Source: Nissabacter sp. SGAir0207 (lineage in GTDB: Bacteria > Pseudomonadota > Gammaproteobacteria > Enterobacterales > Enterobacteriaceae). From it: 64,000 nucleotides of DNA. Made by a program: the position numbers and the translations under genes. Below, one piece after another: positions 1 to 10,340 of this stretch. The notes below the pieces were generated by a model. It saw only the letters and a program-made list of their open reading frames with translations. It ran no database searches and was not told the origin of the DNA. Within the stretch, counting starts at the first letter, position 1; each line of letters opens with the position of its first letter. Location: positions 620,001 through 684,000 of the forward strand of contig NZ_CP028035.1 of assembly GCF_005491205.1 (NCBI RefSeq). The letters run 5' to 3'.

Positions 1-1311
1 ATCCAGCTCGGCACCTACGACGGCACCGTCTACAACGCCCGGCAGGTGGTGGAGAAGATCGGCCACCTGTGTGACTACATCCTGTTTGACTCCGCGTGGG
101 TCGGCTATGAGCAGTTTATCCCGATGATGCAGCAGTGCTCGCCGCTGCTGCTCGACCTGGATGAAAACGATCCGGGCATTATCGTCACCCAGTCGGTGCA
201 CAAGCAGCAGGCAGGCTTCTCCCAGACCTCGCAGATCCATAAAAAAGATAACCACATCAAGGGGCAGAAGCGCCACGTCAGCCACAAAAAGCTGAACAAC
301 GCCTTCATGCTGCACGCCTCCACCAGCCCGTTCTACCCGCTGTTCGCGGCGCTGGACGTCAACGCGCGGATGCATGCCAACGGCAGCGGCCACCACATGT
401 GGCTCGAGTGCGTCAAAACTGGCATCGAGGCGCGCAAAATGCTGCTCAACCGTTGCAGCATGATCAAGCCCTTCGTGCCGGTGCAGGTGGATGGCACGCC
501 GTGGCAGGATCACGACACCAACCTGATGGCCAATGACGTGCGCTTCTTCGACTTCGTGCCGGGCGAGAAGTGGCACGCCTTCGAGGGCTACGCCGACAAC
601 CAGTACTTCGTCGATCCCTGCAAGCTGTTGCTGACCACGCCGGGCATCGATGCGGCGACTGGCAAGTACACCCCGTTCGGCATCCCGGCCACCATCCTCG
701 CCAACTACCTGCGCGAGAACGGCATCGTGCCGGAGAAGAGCGATCTCAACTCGATCCTGTTCCTGCTGACGCCCGCAGAGAGCATGGCGAAAATGACGCA
801 TCTGGTGGAGGAGCTGGTGCGCTTCGAGCGCTACATCGCCGAAGATGCGCCGCTCGAGGAGGTGCTGCCGACGGTCTACCGCAAGAACGAGGCGCGCTAC
901 CGCGGCTACACCCTGCGCCAGCTCTGCCAGGAGATGCATGACCTCTACGTCAGCTTTGACGTGAAGCAGTTGCAGAAAGAGATGTTCCGCCATGCCCACC
1001 TGCCACAGGTGGAGATGAACACCCAGGACGCGCACAACGAATTTATCCGCGACAACGCCGAGCTGGTGCCGATCGGCGAGGCTGCCGGGCGGGTGGCGGT
1101 GGAGGGGGCGCTGCCCTATCCGCCGGGGGTGCTCTGCGTGGTGCCGGGCGAGGTGTGGGGCGGGGCGGTGCAACGCTACTTCATGGCGCTGGAGGAGGGC
1201 ATCAACCGGTTGCCGGGCTTCTCGCCGGAGTTGCAGGGCGTCTACGTCGAGAAAAAGCCAGAGGGGTGGCGACGCATCATGGGGTACGTGCTGGCGCAGC
1301 CGCCAGCCTGA
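1..1311 (+). CDS. speC: Ornithine decarboxylase, constitutive (5' end cut off by window)
   Basis: Decarboxylates L-ornithine to putrescine in the cytoplasm with PLP. The frame is open from base 1, so about 280 N-terminal residues lie outside the window; 436 codons remain of a family length near 711. The PLP-binding lysine lies in the TQSVHKQQAGFSQ motif (Lys codon at 202-204). The C-terminal part reads GALPYPPGVLCVVPGEVWGG, typical of the large fold-I decarboxylases. The gene converges on mltC, as in E. coli, but nupG, which lies between them there, is absent. The inducible paralogue speF is the alternative; the position next to mltC favours speC. Confidence 0.95.
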   Translation: MQLGTYDGTVYNARQVVEKIGHLCDYILFDSAWVGYEQFIPMMQQCSPLLLDLDENDPGIIVTQSVHKQQAGFSQTSQIHKKDNHIKGQKRHVSHKKLNNAFMLHASTSPFYPLFAALDVNARMHANGSGHHMWLECVKTGIEARKMLLNRCSMIKPFVPVQVDGTPWQDHDTNLMANDVRFFDFVPGEKWHAFEGYADNQYFVDPCKLLLTTPGIDAATGKYTPFGIPATILANYLRENGIVPEKSDLNSILFLLTPAESMAKMTHLVEELVRFERYIAEDAPLEEVLPTVYRKNEARYRGYTLRQLCQEMHDLYVSFDVKQLQKEMFRHAHLPQVEMNTQDAHNEFIRDNAELVPIGEAAGRVAVEGALPYPPGVLCVVPGEVWGGAVQRYFMALEEGINRLPGFSPELQGVYVEKKPEGWRRIMGYVLAQPPA

Positions 1312-1321
1312 TCCCCGCCAT

Positions 1322-1350
1322 AAAAAAAGGCCGCGCAATGCGGCCTTTTT
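1322..1350. terminator. Bidirectional intrinsic terminator speC/mltC
   Basis: Stem GGCCGC/GCGGCC with a 5-nt loop. Seven A precede it and five T follow it, so it can stop transcription from both converging genes. Confidence 0.85.
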
Positions 1351-1362
1351 GTTGGAGAGAGC

Positions 1363-2445
1363 TTAACCGCCGCGGCGGTAGCTCTTCTGCGCGGTGTTGA
1401 CCTTGTAGAGGTAACGGCGCGACTCGCCAGAGGGGTGCTTGGTGGTCAGGGTGGTGTAGACATCCCCCGGCGCCATGCTGTTGATGATGTTCAACGCCCG
1501 CTCCTTGTCGCTGGAGAAGACGCGCAGCACGCTGCCCGCGCCGCCGTTGTAGGCGGTGATCACCGCATAACGGCGGGAGGTCGGGTTGCTGATGCCGCCC
1601 AGATAGTTGTTCTGCAAAATCGCCAGATAGGCGGTGCCGGTGTCGATGTTGTTCGCCGGGTCAAACAGGTAGCTGCGGCTCGGCTTGCCCCATTTCCCCT
1701 GCATCTTGAACACGTCCACGCCCGCGGAGTGCTGCACCACCTGCATCAGCCCCAGTGCGTCGGAGTGGCTGACCGCGTAGGGGTTGAAGCTCGATTCGGT
1801 CTGCATGATTGCCAGGATCAGCGAGGATTCGACGCCATACTTGGCGGCCGCCTGTCGCACCATCGGCAGGTATTTATGCGCACGCTTGTCGAGGTGGTTG
1901 GGTACCAGCTGGATGGTCACTGAGTAGATAACGCGCAGGCCGGACTCGCGCTTTTGCAGGCGGCTCTGCAACAGGTAGTCAGCAAAGCGCGCGGCGCGCC
2001 ACTCCCAGCGGATCGGCTCGCCGGTGTTGTCCAGCACCTGGCCGTAGAGCAGCGGCTCCTTGCTGATCTGGATGTCGTTGGCGTCTGAGTAGAGATCGAC
2101 GCCGCCCGGATCCTCGCCAATCAGCAGGGTGGTGATGATCGCCTGACGCAGGTGCGCCGCGGGATCGGTGCCAGCGATGGTCTCGATGGTGATGGTGCCG
2201 CTATCAAAGTTGATGTGGCTGCGGGTCTGGTACTGGTCGGAATATTTGACGTAATCCTTCGGCCCGGCGATCAGAACCTCGTTCATCCCCCAGATATTTT
2301 CGATATTGTTGGCGAACTGCCCCATCAGGATATCGAAGCCGTTGGTATCCTTCACAAATGCTTCATTGAATTCATTGCTGTTTTTTTTGCCGGAGCAAGA
2401 CACCAGCAGAGGCGCGACAAGGAGCAGCGCTAAAATTTTCTTCAT
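1363..2445 (-). CDS. mltC: Membrane-bound lytic murein transglycosylase C
   Basis: Outer-membrane lipoprotein that cleaves peptidoglycan glycan strands to 1,6-anhydromuropeptides. Starting at the ATG at 2445 gives 360 residues, matching the family. A TTG two codons upstream is in frame but less likely. Residues 1-17 are a lipoprotein signal ending LLVSC (Cys17 lipidation). The catalytic glutamate of the SLT domain is Glu217 in [13 protein letters not shown], followed by the GLMQV and AYNGGAGSV motifs. Last gene of mutY-yggX-mltC. Confidence 0.97.
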   Translation of the reverse strand: MKKILALLLVAPLLVSCSGKKNSNEFNEAFVKDTNGFDILMGQFANNIENIWGMNEVLIAGPKDYVKYSDQYQTRSHINFDSGTITIETIAGTDPAAHLRQAIITTLLIGEDPGGVDLYSDANDIQISKEPLLYGQVLDNTGEPIRWEWRAARFADYLLQSRLQKRESGLRVIYSVTIQLVPNHLDKRAHKYLPMVRQAAAKYGVESSLILAIMQTESSFNPYAVSHSDALGLMQVVQHSAGVDVFKMQGKWGKPSRSYLFDPANNIDTGTAYLAILQNNYLGGISNPTSRRYAVITAYNGGAGSVLRVFSSDKERALNIINSMAPGDVYTTLTTKHPSGESRRYLYKVNTAQKSYRRGG

Positions 2446-2510
2446 CTTCAAAGCCGTGTCGTGATGAAAGAAGCAGGGCCAATCCAGCCCTGAAAATGTG
2501 ATGTCCCGGA

Positions 2511-2783
2511 CTATTCGCTCGGCGGGGTGTAGCCTTCGATGTGGACGTCCTGTCCCTCAAACAGGAAGTTGATCATCTCCTGCTCCAGCAGTTTGCGGTC
2601 GGCCACGTTGATCATGTTGAGTTTTTTCTCGTTGATCAGCATGGTCTGCTTGGTCTGCCACTGCGCCCACGCCTCTTTGGAGATCTCGTTATAGATGCGC
2701 TTGCCCAGATCGCCCGGATAGAGCTGGAAGTCCTGGCCCTCGGCCTCGCGTTTTAAAAAGGTGCAATAGATGGTTCTGCTCAT
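2511..2783 (-). CDS. yggX: Fe(II)-trafficking protein YggX
   Basis: Small cytoplasmic protein (90 residues) that protects iron-sulfur clusters and is implicated in iron trafficking under oxidative stress. The start MSRTIYCTF, with the conserved Cys7, and the block [20 protein letters not shown] are diagnostic. It begins 2 nt after the mutY stop, so the two are cotranscribed. That is functionally apt because MutY carries a [4Fe-4S] cluster. Confidence 0.97.
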   Translation of the reverse strand: MSRTIYCTFLKREAEGQDFQLYPGDLGKRIYNEISKEAWAQWQTKQTMLINEKKLNMINVADRKLLEQEMINFLFEGQDVHIEGYTPPSE

Positions 2784-2785
2784 GC

Positions 2786-3877
2786 TTATTCCTCATCGGC
2801 GGCGTGATGGCCAAATAGTGTGTGCTGTGTGGGCGCGTGGCGCGCCAGCTGGGCCAACAGGCGCTCAACCGGGGCGGCCAGCCCCACAGAGGGCGGTTGC
2901 GCTAAGTTATACCAGAGACCGGAGCCGGCATCCATGCCACCCGGCGCGGATGCGCTGGTTATGTGCACCGGTACGATATCCAGGTGGAAGTGGCTGAATG
3001 TATGGCGAAAGGCGACCAGCTGCTCGCGCGGCGCGCCCTGGAGCTGGTGCCCGGCCAGCCACGCCACCAGCGCGCTCTCCTCCTCAAACTGCGGGAAGCA
3101 GTATAGCCCACCCCACAGCCCGGAGGGCGGGCGCTTCTCCAGCCAAACGTGCCCCTGCCGCTCCACCAATGCCAGCCAGCCGGTGCGCACCGGCAGCACT
3201 TTTTTCGGCTTCTTGCCGGGGTACTCGGCCCAGCTATGGTGGGCGTAGGCTTCGCAGCCACGGTTCAGCGGGCAGATCTCGCACTTGGGCTTGGAGCGGG
3301 TACAGACCATCGCCCCGAGATCCATCATCGCCTGATTGAACTTCTGCACGCCAGCGGCTGGCGTCACCTGTTCGCTAATCTGCCACAGGCGGTTCTCGAC
3401 GCGCTTCTCGCCCGGCCAGCCAGCCACCGCGTAGCAGCGCGCCAGCACGCGCTTCACGTTGCCGTCGAGGATCGGGTAATGCTGCCCCAATGACAGCGAC
3501 AGCACCGCGCCAGCGGTGGAGCGGCCAACGCCCGGCAGGGCCGCGACCGCCTCAAAGGTGGTGGGGAACTCGCCGCCGTGCAGCGTGACCACCTGCTGCG
3601 CCGCCTTGTGCAGGTTGCGGGCGCGGGCGTAGTAGCCCAGCCCGGTCCAGAGGTGCAGCACCTCATCCAGCGGAGCGGCGGCCAGATCGCGCACGTCCGG
3701 GAAGCGCGCCATAAAGCGTTCAAAGTAGGGAATGACGGTTGCCACCTGGGTCTGTTGCAACATCACTTCAGAGAGCCATACTTTGTAGGGAGTTTTTTCG
3801 AGTTGCCACGGCAGGGTCTTGCGGCCGTAGCGCTGGTACCAGTCAAGCACCTGGTGCGCGAACTGTTGCGCTTCCAT
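2786..3877 (-). CDS. mutY: Adenine DNA glycosylase
   Basis: Removes adenine mispaired with 8-oxoG or G in base-excision repair. 363 residues from the ATG at 3877; the adjacent ATG at 3880 is an alternative start. Visible: catalytic Glu37 ([10 protein letters not shown]), the helix-hairpin-helix [10 protein letters not shown] at about 114-123, catalytic Asp138 in ILDGN, the [4Fe-4S] ligands Cys192, Cys199, Cys202 and Cys208, and a C-terminal NUDIX-like 8-oxoG recognition domain. First gene of its operon and divergent from trmB across about 190 bp. Confidence 0.97.
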   Translation of the reverse strand: MEAQQFAHQVLDWYQRYGRKTLPWQLEKTPYKVWLSEVMLQQTQVATVIPYFERFMARFPDVRDLAAAPLDEVLHLWTGLGYYARARNLHKAAQQVVTLHGGEFPTTFEAVAALPGVGRSTAGAVLSLSLGQHYPILDGNVKRVLARCYAVAGWPGEKRVENRLWQISEQVTPAAGVQKFNQAMMDLGAMVCTRSKPKCEICPLNRGCEAYAHHSWAEYPGKKPKKVLPVRTGWLALVERQGHVWLEKRPPSGLWGGLYCFPQFEEESALVAWLAGHQLQGAPREQLVAFRHTFSHFHLDIVPVHITSASAPGGMDAGSGLWYNLAQPPSVGLAAPVERLLAQLARHAPTQHTLFGHHAADEE

Positions 3878-4069
3878 CATAGGCGGGTTCGATAGTCATC
3901 AGATAATGAGTAGCCAGCGATTCCAGCACAGACGCTGGCCGGAGTAAACCGGAAGTTGCCGACTATGGGCACCATAACGGCGACAATCTCAACGCGGCGC
4001 TTGCTAAAGCAGGGTATCTTTGGATAATGCGCCTTTCTTTTATTCACAGCCAAACAGACGATAAGCACC

Positions 4070-4789
4070 ATGATTAATGACGTCATTTCACCGGAATTTG
4101 ATGAAAACGGCCGCCCGATGCGCCGTATCCGCAGCTTTGTCCGCCGCCAGGGCCGCCTGACCAAAGGGCAGCAACTCGCGCTGGACAACTACTGGCCGGA
4201 AATGGGCGTGGAGTACCAGACGTCGCCGGTCAGCCTGGAGACACTGTTTGGCCGTGAGGCACCGACGGTGCTGGAGATCGGCTTTGGCATGGGCACCTCG
4301 CTGGTGACCATGGCGCAGAACAACCCGCACCAGAACTTCCTCGGCATTGAAGTGCACTCGCCGGGCGTCGGCGCGTGCCTCGGCACCGCCCATGAGGCGG
4401 GTGTCAGCAACCTGCGCGTGATGTGCCATGACGCGGTGGAAGTGCTGGAGAACATGATCCCGGACAACTCGCTGACCATGGTGCAGCTGTTCTTCCCGGA
4501 TCCATGGCACAAGGCGCGCCACAACAAGCGCCGCATCGTGCAGGTGCCGTTTGCCGATCTGGTGCTGCGCAAGCTGAAGCTGGGCGGCGTCTTCCATATG
4601 GCGACCGACTGGGAAGCCTATGCGGAGCACATGCTGGAGGTGATGAACCAGATCGCTGGCTACCGTAACCGCTCCGAGAGCGGCGGCTACGTGCCGCGCC
4701 CGGACTCCCGCCCGCTGACCAAATTCGAAGCGCGTGGCCACCGTCTCGGCCACGGCGTATGGGACTTAATGTTCGAGAGGAAGAAGTAA
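4070..4789 (+). CDS. trmB: tRNA (guanine-N7)-methyltransferase
   Basis: Forms m7G46 in the tRNA variable loop using SAM. 239 residues. SAM-binding motif [11 protein letters not shown] at 68-78; family signature [15 protein letters not shown] at about 141-155; C-terminal [17 protein letters not shown] block. Its stop codon overlaps the yggL start by one base (TAATG), so translation is coupled. Confidence 0.97.
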   Translation: MINDVISPEFDENGRPMRRIRSFVRRQGRLTKGQQLALDNYWPEMGVEYQTSPVSLETLFGREAPTVLEIGFGMGTSLVTMAQNNPHQNFLGIEVHSPGVGACLGTAHEAGVSNLRVMCHDAVEVLENMIPDNSLTMVQLFFPDPWHKARHNKRRIVQVPFADLVLRKLKLGGVFHMATDWEAYAEHMLEVMNQIAGYRNRSESGGYVPRPDSRPLTKFEARGHRLGHGVWDLMFERKK

Positions 4790-5115
4790 TGGCCACACAA
4801 CGCAGCCGCCGTTTACGCAAAAAATTACATATCGCGGAGTTCCAGGAGCTGGGCTTCTCCGTCAAGTGGGCCTTCCCTGAGGGCACGCCGGTGGATGAGA
4901 TCGACCGCGCGCTGGATGCCTTCATTGATGGGGTGATCGAGCCGAATGGCCTGGCCTTTGATGGCAGCGGCTATTTGCAGTGGGAAGGGCTGGTCTGCCT
5001 GCAAAAGGTGGGCCGCTGCACTGACGAGCACCGCCAGCTGGTGCAGGCGTGGCTGGAGCAGCACAAGATGCAGGACGTGGTGGTCAGCGACCTGTTTGAT
5101 ATCTGGTGGGATTGA
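4789..5115 (+). CDS. yggL: YggL family protein (DUF469)
   Basis: 108 residues beginning [15 protein letters not shown]. Conserved cytoplasmic protein, reported in E. coli to associate with the 50S ribosomal subunit; precise role unsettled. The basic N-terminus and the LAFDGSGYLQWEGLVCLQ block identify it. The ATG inside the trmB stop (TAATG) was chosen over upstream in-frame codons because it matches the family N-terminus and gives overlap coupling. Confidence 0.95.
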   Translation: MATQRSRRLRKKLHIAEFQELGFSVKWAFPEGTPVDEIDRALDAFIDGVIEPNGLAFDGSGYLQWEGLVCLQKVGRCTDEHRQLVQAWLEQHKMQDVVVSDLFDIWWD

Positions 5116-5125
5116 GTCCCGCCTG

Positions 5126-5155
5126 AAAAAAAAAGCGCCTGCGGGCGCTTTTTTT
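5126..5155. terminator. Bidirectional terminator yggL/cysG
   Basis: A-run, then stem AGCGCC/GGCGCT around TGCG or similar, then a seven-T run, between two converging genes. Confidence 0.85.
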
Positions 5156-5162
5156 ATGGGCG

Positions 5163-6533
5163 TCAGGCACCGAACCAGTTGAGCCGCTCACGCAGCGCCA
5201 CCACCCGGCCAACGATGATCAAACTGGGGCTGCGCACCTCCTGCGCCAGCGCCGCCAGTTGCGCCAGCGTGCCGCTCACCACCCGCTGTTGCGTGGAGGT
5301 GCCGTTCTCCACCAGCGCCACCGGCATCGCCGGATCCATGCCGTGGTGGATCAACTGCTGCTGGATGGTGGGCGTCTGGCTCAGCCCCATGTAAAACACC
5401 AGCGTCTGCCGCTCTGCCTCCAGATTGGCCCAATCCAACTCCCCCTCACGCTGGGCATGGCCGGTCACCAGCCGGACACCCTGCGCGTAGTCGCGGTGGG
5501 TCAGCGGGATGCCGCTGTAGGCGGCGCAGCCCGAGGCGGCGGTGATGCCGGGCACCACCGAGAAGGGGATGCCCGCGTCGTGCAGCGTCTCCAGCTCCTC
5601 GCCGCCGCGGCCAAAGATAAAGGGATCGCCGCCTTTCAGCCGCACCACCCGGTTGCCGCTGCGCGCCTGATCCAGCAGGATCTGGTTGATCTGATCCTGC
5701 GGCACGCAGTGGTGGCCAGCGCGCTTGCCGACAAAGATCCGCGTGGCATCACGCCGCACCAGCGCCATGATCTCATCAGAGACCAGCCGGTCATACACCA
5801 CCACATCCGCCTGCTGGATCTGCTGCAACCCCTTCAGCGTCAGCAAACCGGCGTCCCCCGGCCCGGCACCGACCAGCACCACCTCGCCGCGATCCTCCAG
5901 CGGCTGCTCGAACAGCGCCTCGGTCAGTTGCGTGACCTGCTGGGCATCATGGTTAGCCAGCGCCTGCGTCAGCCGACTGTGGCTCAGCAGCTTCTCCCAG
6001 AAGCGCCGGCGCTCGCCTAACGTTTTCCAGTGCGCCTTGGCCCGCTGCCGCAGGCGACCGGCGTGGCTGGCCAGTGCGCCGAGGTGCTGGGGCAGCAGCG
6101 CCTCCAGCTTCTCGCGCAGCAGCCGCGCCAGCACCGGTGCCTGCCCGCCGGAGGAGACCGCCACCATCAGCGGCGAGCGGTCAATGATCGAGGGCATGAT
6201 AAAGCCGCCCTGTTGCGGCGCATCCACCACATTGCAGAAGATGCGCCGCGCCTCGGCGGCCTCGCTCACCTGTTGGTTGACCGCCGGGGTGTGGGTGGCG
6301 GCGATCACCAGCCAGCTTCCTGCCAGCAGCGCTTCGTCAAAGGGACGGGGCACCAGCGTCAGCTCGGCCTGTGCCGCCCAGTGGCGAATCTGCGGCGTGG
6401 CCTCTGGCGCGCAGACGGTCAGCCGCGCGCCAGCCTCCAGCAGCAGCCGGGCCTTGCGCTCGGCCACTTCGCCGCCGCCCACCAGCAGGCAGTCACGCCC
6501 GCGCAGCTGGCAGAAAATCGGCAGGTAATCCAT
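5163..6533 (-). CDS. cysG: Siroheme synthase (trifunctional)
   Basis: Converts uroporphyrinogen III to siroheme: SAM methyltransferase, NAD-dependent dehydrogenase and ferrochelatase in one chain. The ATG at 6533 gives 456 residues starting MDYLPIF, the family start, one base after the nirC stop. N-terminal half: NAD-binding GGGEVAERK at about 19-27, key Asp104 (NVVDAP), and Ser128 in VAVSSGG. C-terminal SUMT domain: [16 protein letters not shown] and [15 protein letters not shown]. It is last in the nir operon and supplies the siroheme needed by NirB. Confidence 0.98.
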   Translation of the reverse strand: MDYLPIFCQLRGRDCLLVGGGEVAERKARLLLEAGARLTVCAPEATPQIRHWAAQAELTLVPRPFDEALLAGSWLVIAATHTPAVNQQVSEAAEARRIFCNVVDAPQQGGFIMPSIIDRSPLMVAVSSGGQAPVLARLLREKLEALLPQHLGALASHAGRLRQRAKAHWKTLGERRRFWEKLLSHSRLTQALANHDAQQVTQLTEALFEQPLEDRGEVVLVGAGPGDAGLLTLKGLQQIQQADVVVYDRLVSDEIMALVRRDATRIFVGKRAGHHCVPQDQINQILLDQARSGNRVVRLKGGDPFIFGRGGEELETLHDAGIPFSVVPGITAASGCAAYSGIPLTHRDYAQGVRLVTGHAQREGELDWANLEAERQTLVFYMGLSQTPTIQQQLIHHGMDPAMPVALVENGTSTQQRVVSGTLAQLAALAQEVRSPSLIIVGRVVALRERLNWFGA

Positions 6534-6534
6534 C

Positions 6535-7335
6535 TCAGGCCACCCGGTGCTTGGTGGCGTTGGCGGAGTGCGGACGCTGGTCACGCGGGGTCACGTACCA
6601 GTAGCCCAGCCCCATAAATACCGCGCCGGAGAAGGTGTTGCCCAGCGTCACCCACAGCAGGTTGTGGCCGATGCCCGACAGGGTGTAGGCCTCGCTGTGG
6701 TGGCCGAGCCAGGAGAGGGCGAACAGCGTCATGTTGGCGATGGAGTGCTCATAGCCAGAGGCGATAAAGGCCAGCAAGCACCACCAGATGGCGATGAATT
6801 TAGCTGAGCCTTCCACCCGCAGCGCCATCCAGATCGCCAGACAGACCAGCCAGTTGCAGAGCGCGCCCTTGAAGAACAGCACCGAGGCCGGTGCGGTGGT
6901 CTTCGCCAGCGCCACGGTGTGCACCAGACTGGTGTCCACCGGCAACAGGCTGCCGCCGCCCCAGCTATAGAGCAGCGCGACCAGCACCGAGCCGAGCAGG
7001 TTGCCCAGCCAGGTTTGCGGCAGGATGGCCCACATCTGCCCGGCACTGAGGGTGCCAGCCTTCACGCCGAGCGTCAGGAACATGGTGTGGCCGGTATACA
7101 GCTCCGAACCGGCGATGATCACCAGCGTCAGCGCGATGCCGAAGGTCGCGCCCATCACCAGCGGGCGCATGGCCGGTTCCAGCAGGTTGCCGAGGGTGAA
7201 GATCAAGATGATCCCCAGCCCGACGTAGGCACCGGCCATCGCGGCGCTGATCCAGAAGCCGAACGGGTTCTCTTGGTTGAGGCGCGCAATGCGGGCGGCA
7301 TTGGCGGCACACTTATTCAGGGTGTCAGTGAACAT
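6535..7335 (-). CDS. nirC: Nitrite transporter NirC (FNT family)
   Basis: Inner-membrane nitrite channel of the formate/nitrite transporter family, importing or exchanging nitrite for NirBD. 266 residues with six hydrophobic segments; the FNT signature around [12 protein letters not shown] lies near residue 80, and [14 protein letters not shown] in the third or fourth segment region. Located between nirD and cysG in the same operon. Confidence 0.97.
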   Translation of the reverse strand: MFTDTLNKCAANAARIARLNQENPFGFWISAAMAGAYVGLGIILIFTLGNLLEPAMRPLVMGATFGIALTLVIIAGSELYTGHTMFLTLGVKAGTLSAGQMWAILPQTWLGNLLGSVLVALLYSWGGGSLLPVDTSLVHTVALAKTTAPASVLFFKGALCNWLVCLAIWMALRVEGSAKFIAIWWCLLAFIASGYEHSIANMTLFALSWLGHHSEAYTLSGIGHNLLWVTLGNTFSGAVFMGLGYWYVTPRDQRPHSANATKHRVA

Positions 7336-7360
7336 ACAGCATTTTCTCAGGGTTAAAAGC

Positions 7361-7376
7361 GGGGCCTTGCGGCCCC
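7361..7376 (-). terminator. Hairpin in the nirD-nirC gap (possible partial terminator or processing site)
   Basis: Perfect stem GGGGCC/GGCCCC with a GCAA tetraloop on the transcript. It is followed only by GCTTTTAACC, so full termination is unlikely. It could attenuate nirC-cysG relative to nirBD or stabilise the upstream mRNA end. Confidence 0.45.
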
Positions 7377-7383
7377 AAAAAAG

Positions 7384-7710
7384 TCAGAGGTTAATCTCGA
7401 TGCGGCCAGCGCGGACGCGCACCGGGTAGCTGGCGATGGAGCGGCTCTCCTCCTCCATGCACTGCCCGTCACGCAGCCGGAAGCGCTGTTTTTTCAGCGG
7501 GCTGGCGACCCACAGCTCGCCCTGATGCTCGGCGATGATGCCGCGCGACAGCACGCTCGCTTGGGCGAAGGGATCAATATTGCTAATGGCGAACACCCGC
7601 TCGTCACGCCACGGACGGAACAGGGCCACCTGCTCACTGCCAGCCAGCGCGCAGACGCCGCAGCCGGGCAGGATGGCTTCCAAGGGGCAGAGATCGATCC
7701 ACTGGCTCAT
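7384..7710 (-). CDS. nirD: Nitrite reductase (NADH) small subunit
   Basis: Small subunit of cytoplasmic NADH-dependent nitrite reductase. 108 residues with a Rieske-type fold but without the CxH...CxxH iron-sulfur ligands, as usual for NirD. Starts at MSQWIDLCPLE. Its ATG overlaps the nirB stop (ATGA), and a strong Shine-Dalgarno GGAGGTGA lies just upstream, which decides the start. Confidence 0.97.
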   Translation of the reverse strand: MSQWIDLCPLEAILPGCGVCALAGSEQVALFRPWRDERVFAISNIDPFAQASVLSRGIIAEHQGELWVASPLKKQRFRLRDGQCMEEESRSIASYPVRVRAGRIEINL

Positions 7711-10256
7711 TTCGTCACCTCCTGATCCAGCAGTTGCACCGGGATACGCTCCTCCGGGCGCGCCGGGCGGTGCTGGTCGCGCTCCGGCGTCCACTGCACG
7801 TTCGGGTCGCGCAGCGGGCTATTGATAAAGTGGGCAAAGCGCGCCAGTTGCTCTGGGTGCGCCAGCGTTTCTCGCCATTCACAGCTCACCTGACCGCGCA
7901 GGCGCGCCATCTCCTCCTCCAGCTGCGCATTCAGCCCCAGCTTGTCGTCAATGATCACGCTGCGCAGGTAGCCGATGCCGCCCTCCAGGCTCTCCAGCCA
8001 CAGGGAGGTACGTTGCAGTTTGTCGGCGGTGCGCAGGTAGAACATCATGAAGCGGTCGAGGTAGCGCACCAGCGTCTCGCGATCGAGATCGGCCGCCAGC
8101 AGGTCGGCGTGGCGCGGCTTCATGCCGCCGTTGCCGCAGACATAGAGGTTCCAGCCATTTTCAGTGGCGATGATGCCGACGTCTTTGCCCTGTGCCTCGG
8201 CGCACTCGCGGGTGCAGCCAGAGACGCCAAATTTCATCTTGTGCGGAGTGCGGATGCCCTTGTAGCGGTTCTCCAGCGTGACGCCGAGGCTCACGCTGTC
8301 ACCGACGCCAAAGCGGCACCACGCGCTGCCGACGCAGGTTTTCGCCATGCGCAGCGCCTTGGCGTAGGCGTGGCCGGTCTCGAAGCCCGCGTCGATCAAC
8401 CGCTGCCAGATGGCTGGCAGGTCATCTTTCTGCGCGCCGAACAGACCGATGCGCTGTGAGCCGGTGATCTTGGTGTAGAGCCGGTAGTCGCGCGCCACTT
8501 CGCCAATCGCCAGCAGCCCCTCTGGCGTGATCTCGCCGCCAGCGGAGCGCGGGATCACCGAGTAGGTGCCATCTTTTTGGATGTTGCCGAGGAAGATGTC
8601 GTTGCTGTCCTGCAACGGGGTGTGTTGCGGCGCCAGCACATAGTCGTTCCAGCAGGAGGCGAGCAGCGAGCCGACGGTCGGCTTGCACACCTCGCAGCCA
8701 TAGCCGCGGCCATATTTCGCCAGCAGCGCGTCAAAGGAGGTGATGCCCTCCACGCGGATCAGGTGGTAAAGCTCCTGCCGGGAGTAGGGGAAGTGCTCGC
8801 AGAGGTGGTGGTTGACCTCGATGCCCTGTTTGCTCAGCTCGGCGTTCAGCACCTGGGTCACCAGCGGCACGCAGCCGCCGCAGCCGGTACCGGCCTTGGT
8901 TTCGGCCTTCAGGGCGGCGACGGTGTGGCAGCCAGCCTGTACCGCGCGGATGATGTCGCCCTTGGTGACGTCAAAGCAGGAGCAGATCTGCGCCGTCTCC
9001 GGCAGCGACTCCACGCCGATGGCCGGTTTGCCGCCGCTGGCGTGCGCTGGCAGGATCAGCGCGTCCGGGTGCTCTGGCAGCGGGATGGCGTTCAGCGCCA
9101 GTTGCAGCAGGTTGCCGTAGTCGCTGGTGTCGCCCACCAGCACCGCGCCGAGCAGCGTTTTGTTATCCTCGCTGACCACCAGCCGCTTGTAGATCTCCTG
9201 GCGCTCATCCAGATAGACGTAGCTGCGCGCGCCCGGCGTGCGCCCCTGCGCATCGCCAATGCCGCCGACATCCACACCAAGCAGCTTCAGCTTGGCGCTC
9301 ATGTCCGCGCCGGTGAAGGCGTTGTCGCGGCCCAGCAGGTGATCGGCCGCCACCTGCGCCATCTTGTAGCCCGGCGCGACCAGCCCATAGACTTTTTCAT
9401 GCCAGGCGGCGCACTCGCCGATGGCGTAGACGTCCGGGTCGGCGCTCTGGCACTGGCTGTTGATCACGATGCCGCCGCGCGGCGCGGTGGGCAGCCCACA
9501 CTGTTGCGCCAGCTTGTCCTGCGGCCGGATGCCGGTGGAGAAGACGATGAAGTCCACCTCCAGCGCGCTGCCGTCGGCGAACTGCATGGTTTTGCGCGCT
9601 TCACGGCCCTGCTGAAGGATCTCCTGGGTGTTTTTGCTGGTGTGCACCCGCACGCCCATCCGCTCGATTTTCTGGCGCAGCTGTTCGCCGCCCAGCCGGT
9701 CGAGCTGTTCGCCCATCAGCACCGGTGCGAACTCCACCACGTGGGTCTCCACGCCGAGGCTCTTCAGCGCGCCAGCCGCTTCCAGCCCGAGCAGGCCGCC
9801 GCCGACCACCGCGCCGCGCTTGCTGCGGCGGGCGCAGGACTCAATCGCGTTGAGATCCTCGATGGTGCGGTAGACGAAGCAATCCTGCCCCTCCGCGCCC
9901 TTGATCGGCGGCACCCACGGGTAGGAGCCGGTGGCCATCACCAGTTTGTCATACCAGACGGTACGGCCGGTGTTGGAGTGGATCACCTTCTCCTGACGGT
10001 TAAGGGTGATGGCGCGCTCGCCGAGCAGCACCTTGACGCCGTGCTTCTCGTAGAAACCCTCACGAACCAGCGACAGCTCCTCAGCGGTATGGTGGGAGAA
10101 GTAGGAGGAGAGATGGACGCGATCGTAGGCGATGCGTGGCTCCTCACAAAAAACGGTAATTTCGAACTGGCCCGGCTCCGCTTTTTCCATCAACTCTTCG
10201 ATGAAGCGGTGGCCTACCATCCCGTTACCGATCACAGCAACTCTGACTTTGCTCAT
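7707..10256 (-). CDS. nirB: Nitrite reductase (NADH) large subunit
   Basis: Reduces nitrite to ammonium in the cytoplasm. 849 residues from ATG 10256 (MSKVRVAVIGNGMVG). Domains: FAD/NAD(P)-binding pyridine-nucleotide disulfide oxidoreductase (about 1-400; VVGGGLLGLEAAGAL near 150), BFD-like [2Fe-2S] domain with Cys425, Cys427, Cys459 and Cys462, then the siroheme/[4Fe-4S] reductase domain with ligands Cys641, Cys647, Cys681 and Cys685. All cofactor ligands are intact. First gene of nirBDC-cysG, under an FNR/NarL-type promoter. Confidence 0.98.
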   Translation of the reverse strand: MSKVRVAVIGNGMVGHRFIEELMEKAEPGQFEITVFCEEPRIAYDRVHLSSYFSHHTAEELSLVREGFYEKHGVKVLLGERAITLNRQEKVIHSNTGRTVWYDKLVMATGSYPWVPPIKGAEGQDCFVYRTIEDLNAIESCARRSKRGAVVGGGLLGLEAAGALKSLGVETHVVEFAPVLMGEQLDRLGGEQLRQKIERMGVRVHTSKNTQEILQQGREARKTMQFADGSALEVDFIVFSTGIRPQDKLAQQCGLPTAPRGGIVINSQCQSADPDVYAIGECAAWHEKVYGLVAPGYKMAQVAADHLLGRDNAFTGADMSAKLKLLGVDVGGIGDAQGRTPGARSYVYLDERQEIYKRLVVSEDNKTLLGAVLVGDTSDYGNLLQLALNAIPLPEHPDALILPAHASGGKPAIGVESLPETAQICSCFDVTKGDIIRAVQAGCHTVAALKAETKAGTGCGGCVPLVTQVLNAELSKQGIEVNHHLCEHFPYSRQELYHLIRVEGITSFDALLAKYGRGYGCEVCKPTVGSLLASCWNDYVLAPQHTPLQDSNDIFLGNIQKDGTYSVIPRSAGGEITPEGLLAIGEVARDYRLYTKITGSQRIGLFGAQKDDLPAIWQRLIDAGFETGHAYAKALRMAKTCVGSAWCRFGVGDSVSLGVTLENRYKGIRTPHKMKFGVSGCTRECAEAQGKDVGIIATENGWNLYVCGNGGMKPRHADLLAADLDRETLVRYLDRFMMFYLRTADKLQRTSLWLESLEGGIGYLRSVIIDDKLGLNAQLEEEMARLRGQVSCEWRETLAHPEQLARFAHFINSPLRDPNVQWTPERDQHRPARPEERIPVQLLDQEVTK

Positions 10257-10286
10257 TTTTGCCTCAGTTTCTTTTATGCTGCGCTT

Positions 10287-10292
10287 ACGATA
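10287..10292 (-). promoter_or_regulatory. nirB -10 element (predicted)
   Basis: TATCGT on the minus strand. It lies at the distance expected for a promoter with FNR centred near -41.5. Confidence 0.5.
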
Positions 10293-10313
10293 ACGGGTTG
10301 GCTGGCGTGAATA

Positions 10314-10327
10314 TTGATGCAAATCAA
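10314..10327 (-). promoter_or_regulatory. FNR box of the nirB promoter
   Basis: TTGATGCAAATCAA is an exact match to the FNR consensus TTGAT-N4-ATCAA. It is placed about 58 bp upstream of the nirB start, where it can activate a class II promoter under anaerobiosis. Confidence 0.9.
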
Positions 10328-10340
10328 TCTCGCCTTGGGA

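Noticed and set aside
8577..10310. Long plus-strand frame (577 codons) opposite nirB
   Set aside because: nirB has all cofactor ligands and strong family identity. The opposite frame is low-complexity His/Ala/Val/Gln-rich, typical antisense shadow in GC-rich DNA.
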